The notes beneath the pieces are model-generated. The model made no database searches and was not told the DNA's origin. It saw only the letters and a list, made by a program, of their open reading frames with translations. From Hufsiella arboris (GTDB lineage Bacteria > Bacteroidota > Bacteroidia > Sphingobacteriales > Sphingobacteriaceae), in the NCBI RefSeq assembly GCF_009834875.1, contig NZ_WVHT01000003.1, forward strand, positions 1 through 64,000: 64,000 nucleotides of DNA, given 5' to 3'. Made by a program: the position numbers and the translations under genes. The number at the start of each line of letters is the position of its first letter. Position 1 is the first letter of the stretch. Below are positions 8,856 to 16,799 of this stretch, piece after piece.

Positions 8856-9256
8856 GAAAGCAAGTTCCTGCGTTAATCGGAGCCGGTAGTCCCGCTAACG
8901 TTACAAGCTTAAAGTGATTGTCACAGGTTGCCGAATGTTCGTGCATCTTTAAGGCTTTTCACTCATATCGGGTTTAAAACCGTTGAGATATTGCAGCTAT
9001 CCACCTAATAGCACGAACCCTCGTACCGACGAAACACAGGTTTGAGTGCAATAAACCTGATCGGAGAGGAAAGCTTTTTGGTGCAACTCGTTCAATTTAG
9101 AAAGAAACATTCACAAAAAACTTGGATCGTAGAGCAGGACTGTCCTTGCCAACAGAGATGAACGTTCGTTTCAAAAGCTATCTAAAAATTAGGGCGAAAT
9201 AAAAAAATCGTTTCGAAAGTTTTAGTGAAATCGTTGGTGAGACACCAACAATGGTT
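8856..9256. repeat. ~400 bp repeat, copy A
   Basis: First of two tandem copies. It begins GAAAGCAAGTTCCTGCGTTA and ends in CACCAACAATGGTTA. Inside, 8947-9080 is bounded by an imperfect inverted repeat: TTTTCACTCATATCGGGTTT on the left and the complement-like AAACCTGATCGGAGAGGAAA on the right. Copy B repeats nearly every line of this sequence with scattered substitutions; a diverged relative is found at 57250-57575. The nature (inactive mobile element, structured RNA or intergenic spacer family) is not known. Confidence 0.85.
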
Positions 9257-9303
9257 AGGGTTAGCTATAAAAGTCTTAATAAAACAGATTGTAATTTTTT
9301 TTG

Positions 9304-9702
9304 GAAAGCAAGTTCCTGCGTTATTCGGTGCCGGTAGTCCCGCTAACGTTGCAAGCTTAAAGTGATTGTCACAGGTTGCCGAATGTTCCTGCAACTTTAA
9401 GCTTTTCACTCATATCGGGTTTAAAACCGTTAAGATATTGCAGCTATCCACCTAATAGCACGGACCCTCATACCGACGAAACGCAGGTTTAAGTGTAATA
9501 AACCTGATCGGAGAGGAAAGCTTTTTTGTTGGAGCTCGTTCAATTTAGAAAGAAACATTCACAAAAAACTTGGATTGCAGAGCAGGACTGTCTTTGCCAA
9601 AAGAGATGAACATTCGTTTCAAAAGCTATCTAAAAATTCAGGGCGAAATAAAGTCGTTCTGAAAGTTTTAGTAAATCGTTGGTGAGATACCAACAATGGG
9701 TT
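9304..9702. repeat. ~400 bp repeat, copy B
   Basis: Second tandem copy, starting 448 bases after copy A and matching it along its whole length. The inner inverted-repeat module spans 9394-9528, the same size as in copy A. The left arm is followed by the conserved phrase ATATTGCAGCTATCCACC. Near the 3' end a small palindrome TTGGTGAGATACCAA is seen (TTGGTGAGACACCAA in copy A). A fragment with only the left arm follows at about 9733-9796. Confidence 0.85.
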
Positions 9703-9732
9703 AAAGTGAACGGCATTAATTTATGAGTAATC

Positions 9733-9796
9733 ATGCAACTTTAAGCTTTTCACTCATATCGGGTTTATTACCGGGAGGAATTTGCTACTATTAACA
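9733..9796. repeat. Fragment of the same repeat (left arm only)
   Basis: GCAACTTTAAGCTTTTCACT and the following CATATCGGGTTTATT match the left inverted arm of copies A and B. After the arm this fragment (TTACCGGGAGGAATTTGCTA) looks as much like the distant copy at 57.3 kb, with its TTTATTACACTGAAGGCATT, as like its neighbours. It is therefore likely a separate truncated member rather than a simple duplication of copy B. Confidence 0.65.
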
Positions 9797-9846
9797 AAAG
9801 CTAACCGCAATTGCAAATTCCTAATTTATAATTTGCCAATATTCAA

Positions 9847-10431
9847 CTAATTCCTCAGCAATTTCGCCACGTATTTACCAATAATATCAAACTCCAGGTT
9901 GACAATACTACCCGTCTTTACATCCTGCAGATTTGTATGCTCTAACGTATAAGGGATTATCGCAACAGAGAACTGATCATCTTTTGAATCAACCACCGTT
10001 AAGCTGATGCCGTTTACGCAAATCGACCCTTTTTCCACGGTAACGTTACCCTGCGTAACATCGTATTGAAATGTATAACGCCAGCTTCCGTTTTCATCTT
10101 CAACGGAAATGCATGTCGCGGTTTGATCCACGTGGCCCTGAACGATATGTCCATCAAGACGGCCGTTCATTTGCAGGCAACGTTCAAGGTTTACCAAATC
10201 GCCTTCCTTAAGGTTGCCAAGGTTAGTTTTTTGAAGAGTTTCGTCGATAGCGGTTACTGTATGGCTTTTATCGTCCAATGCTACAACCGTTAAGCAAATT
10301 CCATTATGAGAAACCGACTGGTCGATCTTTAATTCATTCGAAATGGGAGATTCTATCGTAATGTGAAGATTGCTTTGTTCGTGTTTCAATCCGCTGACTT
10401 TACCTAAGGTTTCAATAATGCCTGTAAACAT
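9847..10431 (-). CDS. ribE: Riboflavin synthase, alpha subunit
   Basis: 194-residue enzyme that dismutates two 6,7-dimethyl-8-ribityllumazine molecules to riboflavin and an aminopyrimidine. It starts MFTGIIETLG, the hallmark of the family. Two homologous lumazine-binding barrels are seen: the first at about residues 1-85 with a SHNGICLTVV segment, the second about 95-185 with KGSICVNGISLTVV and a GHIVQGHVDQ boundary. A short helical C terminus mediates trimer formation in known homologues. Length is typical. No other riboflavin genes are adjacent, and no FMN riboswitch is recognised upstream. The biotin carboxylase gene ends 75 bases upstream on the same strand. Confidence 0.95.
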   Translation of the reverse strand: MFTGIIETLGKVSGLKHEQSNLHITIESPISNELKIDQSVSHNGICLTVVALDDKSHTVTAIDETLQKTNLGNLKEGDLVNLERCLQMNGRLDGHIVQGHVDQTATCISVEDENGSWRYTFQYDVTQGNVTVEKGSICVNGISLTVVDSKDDQFSVAIIPYTLEHTNLQDVKTGSIVNLEFDIIGKYVAKLLRN

Positions 10432-10506
10432 GTTCCAAAGTTATTTGTCTGCTGTTCCATTTCCAACTGTGATACCGGCGTGAGGATTTTAATGACTTTA
10501 TTTAAA

Positions 10507-11991
10507 CTAATAATCCTTTCTGTTTTTTACCCAGTCGGATGAGGTATTGCTCGAATCTGGCTGTATGAACTGTTTTCTGTGTTCATTCAGCCATTTAACT
10601 GCGATAATGGCAGCGATACGGGCCTCATCTTCATTTTCATGAACCAACAGCTCGGGCTTGAAGTATTTCTGAACAAAGTGCGTGTCAAAATCTCCGGACC
10701 GGAAGGCTTCGTGTTGCATCACAAATTTGCCGAAAGCCAGTGTTGTTGCCACGCCGGATACTGTATATTCATCAATCGCTCGAATCATACGATCAACAGC
10801 TTCCTTCCGGTCGGCGGCATAAACAATCAGTTTAGCGATCATCGGATCGTAATAAATAGGAACTTCCATACCTTCTTCAAAACCGTCATCAACCCTTATT
10901 CCCGGCCCGTTTGGTAAGCGGTAAGTACGTAATGTACCGATGTCCGGTAAAAAATTATTAGCAGGATCTTCAGCATAAACCCGTAATTCAATAGCATGTC
11001 CATTTATCCGGAGTTCTTCCTGTTTGAACCTAAGAGCTTCGCCTCTTGCTATGCGGATCTGCTCCTTTACGAGGTCAATCCCTGTTATCATTTCGGTAAC
11101 TGGATGTTCGACCTGCAAACGTGTGTTCATCTCCAGGAAATAAAAATCTAAATTCTCGTCGAGGATAAATTCAACCGTGCCGGCATTTGTATAATTAACC
11201 GAACGCGCCACATCCACCGCACACTTGCCCATTCTTTCCCTGATCTCGGGCGTCAATACCGATGATGGCGCTTCTTCGATTACTTTCTGATGGCGGCGCT
11301 GTACCGAACATTCGCGTTCAAACAAATGAATGATGTTGCCATGCGAATCTCCCAAAACCTGTATTTCGATATGCCGTGGCGAGGAAACATACCGCTCGAT
11401 AAACACAGAACCATCGCCGAAAGCAGAGGTTGCCTCGGAAACTGCCAGTTTCATTTGTTCATCAAAATCTTCCGCAGTATCAACGATTCTCATTCCCTTG
11501 CCTCCGCCACCGGCTGCCGCCTTAATCAAAATCGGGAAGCCAACTTCTGCCGCACGCCGCTTTGCTTCGGCAACATCAGTAATAGCGGTTTCTGTGCCAG
11601 GGACCATGGGAATATTATAGCGCATCGCCGCCGCCTTTGCAGCCAGCTTATTGCCCATAATTTCTATCGCTTCCGGTGAAGGACCAATAAAGATCAATCC
11701 GGCTTCTATTACCTTTCTTGCGAAAACCGCGTTCTCGGACAAGAAACCATAACCCGGATGAATAGCTTCGGCACCGGTTATTTTGCAAGCCTCAATAATT
11801 TTTTCGGCAACAAGGTATGATTCGTTGGAAGGTGCCGCACCAATGCAAACCGCCTCATCCGCGTAACGGACATGAAGTGACAAACGATCGGCTTCCGAAT
11901 AAACGGCGACAGTTTGTATTCCCATCTCTTTCGCTGAACGCATGATCCGCAAAGCAATTTCGCCACGATTGGCAACAAGGAGTTTCTTCAT
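10507..11991 (-). CDS. Biotin carboxylase subunit (AccC-like)
   Basis: 494-residue ATP-grasp enzyme that carboxylates biotin on a carrier protein. It shows the N-terminal KKLLVANRGEIALRI segment, the glycine-rich ATP loop AAAGGGGKGMRIV (residues 158-170), the RECSVQRRHQKVIEEAPS segment and the FLEMNTRLQVEHPVTE motif. It is some 45 residues longer than E. coli AccC, with a C-terminal tail rich in charged residues and no biotinyl motif. No accB or carboxyltransferase gene is adjacent, so it could serve acetyl-CoA, propionyl-CoA or another acyl-CoA carboxylase. The enzyme class is certain, the acceptor substrate is not. Confidence 0.88.
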   Translation of the reverse strand: MKKLLVANRGEIALRIMRSAKEMGIQTVAVYSEADRLSLHVRYADEAVCIGAAPSNESYLVAEKIIEACKITGAEAIHPGYGFLSENAVFARKVIEAGLIFIGPSPEAIEIMGNKLAAKAAAMRYNIPMVPGTETAITDVAEAKRRAAEVGFPILIKAAAGGGGKGMRIVDTAEDFDEQMKLAVSEATSAFGDGSVFIERYVSSPRHIEIQVLGDSHGNIIHLFERECSVQRRHQKVIEEAPSSVLTPEIRERMGKCAVDVARSVNYTNAGTVEFILDENLDFYFLEMNTRLQVEHPVTEMITGIDLVKEQIRIARGEALRFKQEELRINGHAIELRVYAEDPANNFLPDIGTLRTYRLPNGPGIRVDDGFEEGMEVPIYYDPMIAKLIVYAADRKEAVDRMIRAIDEYTVSGVATTLAFGKFVMQHEAFRSGDFDTHFVQKYFKPELLVHENEDEARIAAIIAVKWLNEHRKQFIQPDSSNTSSDWVKNRKDY

Positions 11992-12092
11992 AGAAACTAA
12001 AAATACTAAAATCAGCGAGATAGAACAGAAGTTCGTGATGTGTGTCCGAAATATTTGTCAACAGGACAAATACCGTTCGCCGGGTCTTAGTA

Positions 12093-12596
12093 TTAATGCA
12101 AAAGTCTTTTCAGCGGGTTCTTTTTCTTCCTGGTAATTGCGTCATAAACTAAACCAGAAACAACCGCATATACGCCATGATGCAAAACATCAACCGAAAT
12201 GTCTTTTGGCTTTTCTTCTGTTACAGGCGGGGCGACCTTCAGCGATGGAAGCATAATGAGTGACGTTCCCCAAACCGCCGCGAAATGCAGGAAAGCCGCC
12301 GGAAAACCTTTCAGCCCCATCAAGCCGATCAGTCCGCGCGCAACGCCCCAGCTCGTGCCATAGGTGAAATGAATTTCTTCATTTACCTTGCTTTTTTCTT
12401 CTTCGGAGGTAGGTTTAACATCAAGTACTTTGGAGACCGCCTTCACCGGCGTATCACTTTTTTCGCGTTTTGTGATCTGCGCTTCGATAATCTGCGAGAC
12501 TGTCATTGCTACAGTGCCGGCTAACCCGGCCAGCAATCCAACACCAATGGCAGTTCCCAGGTCCGCCAGCGACGATTGTTTTTTATAGATTTTCAT
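12093..12596 (-). CDS. Hypothetical membrane protein, possibly YagU/DUF1440-like
   Basis: 167-residue protein with hydrophobic segments at about residues 13-37 (GTAIGVGLLAGLAGTVAMTV), 88-102, 104-118 and 137-152, separated by charged loops. The overall plan, a Gly/Ala-rich first helix and a later FTYGTSWGVARGLIG segment, resembles small inner-membrane proteins of the YagU/DUF1440 type, but I am not certain. It is monocistronic; the RidA-like gene is divergent. Confidence 0.5.
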   Translation of the reverse strand: MKIYKKQSSLADLGTAIGVGLLAGLAGTVAMTVSQIIEAQITKREKSDTPVKAVSKVLDVKPTSEEEKSKVNEEIHFTYGTSWGVARGLIGLMGLKGFPAAFLHFAAVWGTSLIMLPSLKVAPPVTEEKPKDISVDVLHHGVYAVVSGLVYDAITRKKKNPLKRLLH

Positions 12597-12703
12597 AGGA
12601 TAGATTTTAGGAAGAACATTAGGTTCGTCTTATTGTTTAAAGCGCCTGGGTCAAATAAGACAGAAAGCTTATTTTAGCTATGCTAATCTATGCCTGTACT
12701 GAT

Positions 12704-13183
12704 ATGAAAAAATTTCTTCATCTCCTCTTTATGTTTGCCTGCACGAACTGTTTTGCACAAACCGATTCTGCACTCGTAAAATTTAACAACCCACCTTCCG
12801 TACCTCCTGCAAACGGATACTCCCAGTCGGCGGAAATTAACCTTGGAAATTGCAAAATGCTAATCATATCCGGACAAGTTGCACTCAACAGCAAAGGCGA
12901 ACTCGTAGGCGCGGGAAATATGCGAAAACAAGCGGACCAGGTTTTTAAAAATATCAGATCAATTGTTGACCAGGCAGGCGGAAGCCTGAGCGACCTCGTG
13001 AAAATCAGTTTTTTTGTAACAGATCTCAGTCAGTTAAAATCGATCAGGGAAGTGAGAAATGAATACATAAATCTTAAAAATCCGCCGGCGAGCACGTTGA
13101 TACAAGTCAAAAGCCTTTTTCGCGATGATTTAATGATTGAGATCGAAGCAACCGCGATTCTACCGTTAAGGAATAATCATTGA
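12704..13183 (+). CDS. Exported RidA/YjgF/YER057c-family protein
   Basis: 159 residues from the ATG at 12704, chosen because it opens a signal peptide (MKKFLHLLFMFACTNCFAQ); the longer frame at 12680 would bury it. The mature domain is a RidA fold: ISGQVALNSKGELVGAGNMR, then VFKNIRSIVDQAGGSLSDLV, and a C-terminal RDDLMIEIEATAIL. The arginine that binds the substrate carboxylate in active imine deaminases is usually in an N-P-P-A/R-x-T segment; here NPPASTLIQVKSL lacks it, so enamine/imine deaminase activity is uncertain. Periplasmic members of this family are poorly understood. Confidence 0.8.
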   Translation: MKKFLHLLFMFACTNCFAQTDSALVKFNNPPSVPPANGYSQSAEINLGNCKMLIISGQVALNSKGELVGAGNMRKQADQVFKNIRSIVDQAGGSLSDLVKISFFVTDLSQLKSIREVRNEYINLKNPPASTLIQVKSLFRDDLMIEIEATAILPLRNNH

Positions 13184-13200
13184 TAACTTTCTTCAGTGAT

Positions 13201-13306
13201 ACAAGGAATTTATATCAACGATAAAAATTGCTTTTGTCGGTGATATAAGAGACATTTATCGACGATAGAAATTTATTCTGTTGTCGATAAAAATTAAATT
13301 AGCTTA
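13201..13306. repeat. Two tandem ~48 bp hairpin-forming repeats
   Basis: Bases 13208-13255 and 13254-13300 align as two imperfect direct copies (ATATCAACGATAAAAATT ... TGTCGGTGATATAAGAGAC and TTATCGACGATAGAAATTTA ... TGTTGTCGATAAAAATT). Each copy contains complementary halves (ATCAACGA with TCGGTGAT; ATCGACGA with TGTCGAT), so two successive hairpins could form. They lie between the end of the RidA-like gene and the decayed DUF4469 gene. Confidence 0.5.
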
Positions 13307-13321
13307 CGATTTCTTCTTAGT

Positions 13322-14007
13322 CTAAAGCTTTTCTGTAAGAACTACCTGCCTTATAGTTTCTGAAATTCCATAAGCTTTACGAACTTCAATTACATGTTCG
13401 CCGGCTGTAAATTTTCAGGTATACTAAAAATGATTCGTCCGCTTGTAGCGGTCGCCACGGTTTTAACCTTAATCACGCCAGTAGTATGAGTAAAAGAAGA
13501 TCCCCTCCTCATCATTGTACAGATCTATTTTGAGGCCATCTCCGAGCAATTTACCAATACCGCAGGGGGTTAACCGGCTGTTGGTAGTTTGACTGCTTAC
13601 ATCATGAAATTCCAAAAGCGTGGGCGCAGGTTTAAATGATTTAATTTTTTCAACCGCCGCTTCGCGCATTTACTGTTCAGGAGAACTCATTTGAGTCGGT
13701 AGCTTTTATTCAAATGCCGCGAATGATCGAAAACGTCGGCAGCCCCATTAAAAACACCGTTTATTCCCGGGCGAATGTTTACCAAGGGTGATAATATCGT
13801 GTTGCCGGAAGCAACTCCGTCTGTCACAACCTCGAAAAAAATGCTCAGAGCCGCCCTCAGGTCGGTTTCCGTTATAGTAGTGCCACGTTTAACTATTTTC
13901 TTTATGACACCTTCGATATCTATAGTTTCATTGGCCGCTGTACGAGCAACATAGCCATTTGGATTTGCAGCAATTGGATTGGGTTTGAGGTAGTACTTAA
14001 TGGACAT
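13322..14007 (-). pseudogene. Decayed DUF4469 gene with N-terminal HU-like domain
   Basis: The intact N-terminal part (106 codons from 14007, MSIKYYLKPNPIAANPNGYV) is an HU-like DNA-binding domain of the kind found before DUF4469. The downstream DUF4469 part can be read only by changing frame: a stop at about 13687, a further in-frame TAA just before 13669, then PAPTLLEFHDVSSQTTNSRL and TPCGIGKLLGDGLKIDLYND to about 13495. A one-base slip in a T run there moves the frame to THTTGVIKVKTVATATSGRI, and a second slip near 13414 is needed to read AGEHVIEVRKAYGISETIRQ before the stop at 13322. At least three frame changes plus a nonsense codon mean the gene is not translated as one protein. The N-terminal HU part could still be made. 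Confidence 0.75.
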
Positions 14008-14066
14008 GATTATAAATGTGATTTGGTTGTGGTTGATTAAGCTGGTAAGTTGAACTATCGGCGAAA

Positions 14067-15044
14067 CTACTGCAGCAGCAACTTCAATTCTTGTTCACTT
14101 ACAGTCAGCTGCCCCACCTTCGGTAAACGCCTTGTTAACTCCCGCCAATTAACATCTTTTGCATAAACCTTTTTTAACATTGCGGCAGCTTCTTTTACCC
14201 GTTTGTTATTCGCAAGAGTGATCGCATGCCAGTATTGCATTTCCAGGTTTTGGGGAAACATTTTCTCTGCGGCCGTATATTCTTCCATAGCTTTTGGCAT
14301 GTTACCATTTTCCACCTGCAGGTCGCCATTGTTCATATGCTCATAAGCCCGCTGGAGTTTTAGCAAACGGCCAAGTTCTCCAATGGGATCAACATTATCG
14401 TCCACTCTTAAATCGACAAGCTTATCGTTCCAGCTTTCTTTTACCAGTGCGCCCGAAACCACGATCATTGCAGCCGACTGTTTCCCGCGGATATCGCCGC
14501 CTGCTTTTTGAGCAGCGATTAAACAGGCAAGAACTCTTTCAGCAAGCGGCAGCTTATCGTTTAAAGAGAAAGCGTTTTCCATTGCCGCGCAAACTTTGTC
14601 CGTTAACATCATGTTCGATTGAACGGAATAATTTGCGCCATGCCTGTCGTTCGCAAAGTCGATGCACTTGCTGCCAGTGTGTACTGCGGTCTGTCCGGAA
14701 GTATTTAAAAATGCTACCTGGCGTACATCACGGCCTTCATCTTTCTTCAATAATTCCGTTACAGCTTCTTCAGGTGTTTTTCCCTGTTCCATAAGCTCCA
14801 ACCCAAGCGGCCCGTAGGATTTATTCACGAAAGATTGAGTTGCCACCACTCCTACTCCTGATCTTCCCCAGATAACAGATGTCCCTACACTGAACCAATG
14901 ACTTTGAACGGCTGCCGCCATCTCGCCGGTGGACGGATCGCGTGCGACGATAGAGAACGTATGTGCGAGCGGCTCGGTAGTTTTATAGACCTGTCCGGCA
15001 GCAATGTTTGAAAATAAAATAAGGAGAATTAACAGTTTTTTCAT
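14067..15044 (-). CDS. Secreted DUF1028 protein with C-terminal TPR-like part
   Basis: 325 residues with a signal peptide (MKKLLILLILFSNIAAGQ). Residues about 28-225 form a DUF1028 domain, an Ntn-hydrolase-like fold: HTFSIVARDPSTGEMAAAVQ, then SHWFSVGTSVIWGRSGVGVV, and later GKQSAAMIVV. The mature first residue is not exposed as in classical Ntn hydrolases, and no activity is proven for the family. The last 90 residues (from about LKLQRAYEHMNNGD) are helical repeats resembling TPRs, with KAMEEYTAAEKMFPQNLEMQ. Gene neighbours give no further clue. Confidence 0.82.
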   Translation of the reverse strand: MKKLLILLILFSNIAAGQVYKTTEPLAHTFSIVARDPSTGEMAAAVQSHWFSVGTSVIWGRSGVGVVATQSFVNKSYGPLGLELMEQGKTPEEAVTELLKKDEGRDVRQVAFLNTSGQTAVHTGSKCIDFANDRHGANYSVQSNMMLTDKVCAAMENAFSLNDKLPLAERVLACLIAAQKAGGDIRGKQSAAMIVVSGALVKESWNDKLVDLRVDDNVDPIGELGRLLKLQRAYEHMNNGDLQVENGNMPKAMEEYTAAEKMFPQNLEMQYWHAITLANNKRVKEAAAMLKKVYAKDVNWRELTRRLPKVGQLTVSEQELKLLLQ

Positions 15045-15199
15045 GACCGAATACTTAATTATAAAATTACCTATGATAGTCGTTACTCGACATTATATCA
15101 ACAGGTAGTTTAAATTTCCCAAAATTTACACATTATTAAAACTCGATTGCCCTGCAGATAAACTTAAGTTAATTTTAAATAAATTTTTTTCATTGAGTT

Positions 15200-16060
15200 A
15201 TGAATTACGTAAAAATTAACCGCGAGCCAACCATTAAGTTAATGAGTTTGCTCTATGTATTCGCTTCATGTTTTGTTTTTTTTACCGGCTGTTCAAAGGA
15301 TGAGTCGCTGACTACAACAACGGACGAATCATCTTTAGCTGCCACACAGTCAAAGAACAGTATCACAACGTCGTCAACAGATGTTCTGAAGCCAATTTAT
15401 TATTTCCCGTTAACTAACAATTTGGTTGATTCAGTAAGTGGGATAGATCATGCAAATACTGTGTATACGCCAAATGGCAAATTTACCTATGGCATTACCG
15501 GACAGCCTCTAACCGCCATGTATTTTACTAAAGGCGGCTTTAATTATGATATCGGAATGGCCAATTCAATTAACAACGTTGGCACATTATCTTTTTGGAT
15601 GTATGCTGATACCATCAAGGATTCACCACTTTTTCATGCCCAGCAGTATTGGTATGGAGTTGTTTATAGTATACGTTTGCAAAATGATGGCTCCATCAAA
15701 GCATTTTCCTCAAGATGTTTTGTTGACTCTATAGCTACTCCCGGGGAATTTAATGTAATAACAGGTCCGGTAATAAAAACAAAAAGGTGGTACCACATTA
15801 TTATACGATGGGACGACAATTACTATGCACCTGGCCAGGGACTGGTTCACCTCTTTGTTAATAATACGCTGTTAGGTATTGACAAATACAAATTTAAACC
15901 ATCGATATGGGAAGGTTTAGAAGACAATGAATATGCTATCGGCCTTCAGAAAAACTGGCGTGGCAATCATGATTTTGATTACCAATTTTTTAACGGCCGA
16001 TTGGATGAGATCAAGTTTTATCGAAAATTTGTTAAAAAAGAAGATTTTTCAAGACTTTAA
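15200..16060 (+). CDS. LamG-domain lipoprotein
   Basis: 286-residue surface or periplasmic lipoprotein. A long N-terminal segment leads to a lipobox ending at Cys31 (FVFFTGCSKDES), followed by a Ser/Thr-rich linker. From residue 65 on it shows a laminin-G/concanavalin-like fold: YYFPLTNNLVDSVSGIDHAN, MYADTIKDS, TKRWYHIIIRWDD and FFNGRLDEIKFYRK, the usual LamG start-and-end signature. Such proteins often bind glycans, but the ligand is unknown. A good terminator follows directly. Confidence 0.8.
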   Translation: MNYVKINREPTIKLMSLLYVFASCFVFFTGCSKDESLTTTTDESSLAATQSKNSITTSSTDVLKPIYYFPLTNNLVDSVSGIDHANTVYTPNGKFTYGITGQPLTAMYFTKGGFNYDIGMANSINNVGTLSFWMYADTIKDSPLFHAQQYWYGVVYSIRLQNDGSIKAFSSRCFVDSIATPGEFNVITGPVIKTKRWYHIIIRWDDNYYAPGQGLVHLFVNNTLLGIDKYKFKPSIWEGLEDNEYAIGLQKNWRGNHDFDYQFFNGRLDEIKFYRKFVKKEDFSRL

Positions 16061-16065
16061 TATTA

Positions 16066-16090
16066 AACGCCCGCTTAGCCGGGCGTTTTT
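16066..16090 (+). terminator. Rho-independent terminator after the LamG lipoprotein
   Basis: AACGCCCG (16066-16073) and CGGGCGTT (16080-16087) form a perfect eight-base stem with a six-base loop, followed by a run of T. It lies six bases after the stop codon of the LamG gene. Confidence 0.88.
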
Positions 16091-16341
16091 ATTTGATAAA
16101 GATCCGTTATATTAAAGTCCTGGTATCATCAATTGTGGAAATCGCGTAACTTATTAAAGCGTTTTACCGCTTATCGACATTTCCGGTTATGTGTACTCAG
16201 AATATCCCTATTTATAAATTAAAATATATTTTCAAACCTTCTGCAAAAGGTGAATTCGTTTATAAATCGTTTAATTCTGAAGCCGCTGCTACCCTTACCG
16301 TTAATTGAGAATAAATTTAATCCGGTTTTAACAACATTCCC

Positions 16342-16797
16342 ATGAAACTATTAATTATCCTTTGTCTTGTAACCTTCGGTTTAACTTCGCTTGCTCAGTC
16401 AACCAATCTCAAATATGATAAAGCTCTCGCAGATTCACTTGGCGCCGACGAGTATGGCATGAAGATGTACACGCTCGTGATATTGAAAACCGGACCGGCT
16501 GAGATCAGCAAAAAAGAAATTGTCGACAGCCTGTTTCGCGGGCATATGGCAAATATCGGCAGGTTGGTAGCTAACGGAAAAATGATCGTTGCCGGTCCTC
16601 TTGGCAAGAACGACAAAAATTATCGCGGCATATTTATATTAAACAGCGAAACAACCGAAGAAGCTAAGGCCTTGCTGTCCACCGATCCAGCCGTAAAAGC
16701 AAAACTTCTTGAAGCCGAAATTTTTCCATGGTATGGCTCGGCGGCTTTACCATTGTATTTGCCTTTTCACGATAAAGTATCAAAAACGAAAATGTAA
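16342..16797 (+). CDS. Exported YCII-related protein
   Basis: 151 residues with a signal peptide (MKLLIILCLVTFGLTSLAQS). The rest is a ferredoxin-like YCII/YciI domain: MYTLVILKTGPAEISKKEIV, the HMANIGRLVANGKMIVAGPL segment with the conserved His, and GIFILNSETTEEAKALLSTD. YciI-type proteins are thought to bind or process small metabolites; exported versions are common in Bacteroidota and of unknown role. It ends two bases before a convergent gene. Confidence 0.82.
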   Translation: MKLLIILCLVTFGLTSLAQSTNLKYDKALADSLGADEYGMKMYTLVILKTGPAEISKKEIVDSLFRGHMANIGRLVANGKMIVAGPLGKNDKNYRGIFILNSETTEEAKALLSTDPAVKAKLLEAEIFPWYGSAALPLYLPFHDKVSKTKM

Positions 16798-16799
16798 AA

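Larger units (their letters stand above)
8562..9846. other. 1.3 kb gene-free region built from tandem repeats
   Basis: No coding region is credible here. Bases 8562-8855 show nothing recognisable. Then come two tandem ~400 bp repeat copies (8856-9256 and 9304-9702) and a short fragment of a third (about 9733-9796), each annotated separately. A short minus-strand frame inside the second copy is judged to be chance, because the reading frame is not kept among copies. Confidence 0.7.

Noticed and set aside
9182-9409. 75-codon minus-strand frame in the tandem repeat
   Set aside because: It lies across the junction of copies A and B and is not preserved in copy C; judged a chance frame.
8856-9796. 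CRISPR array
   Set aside because: The repeat units are about 400 bp with no short regular repeats or unique spacers, and no cas gene is present.
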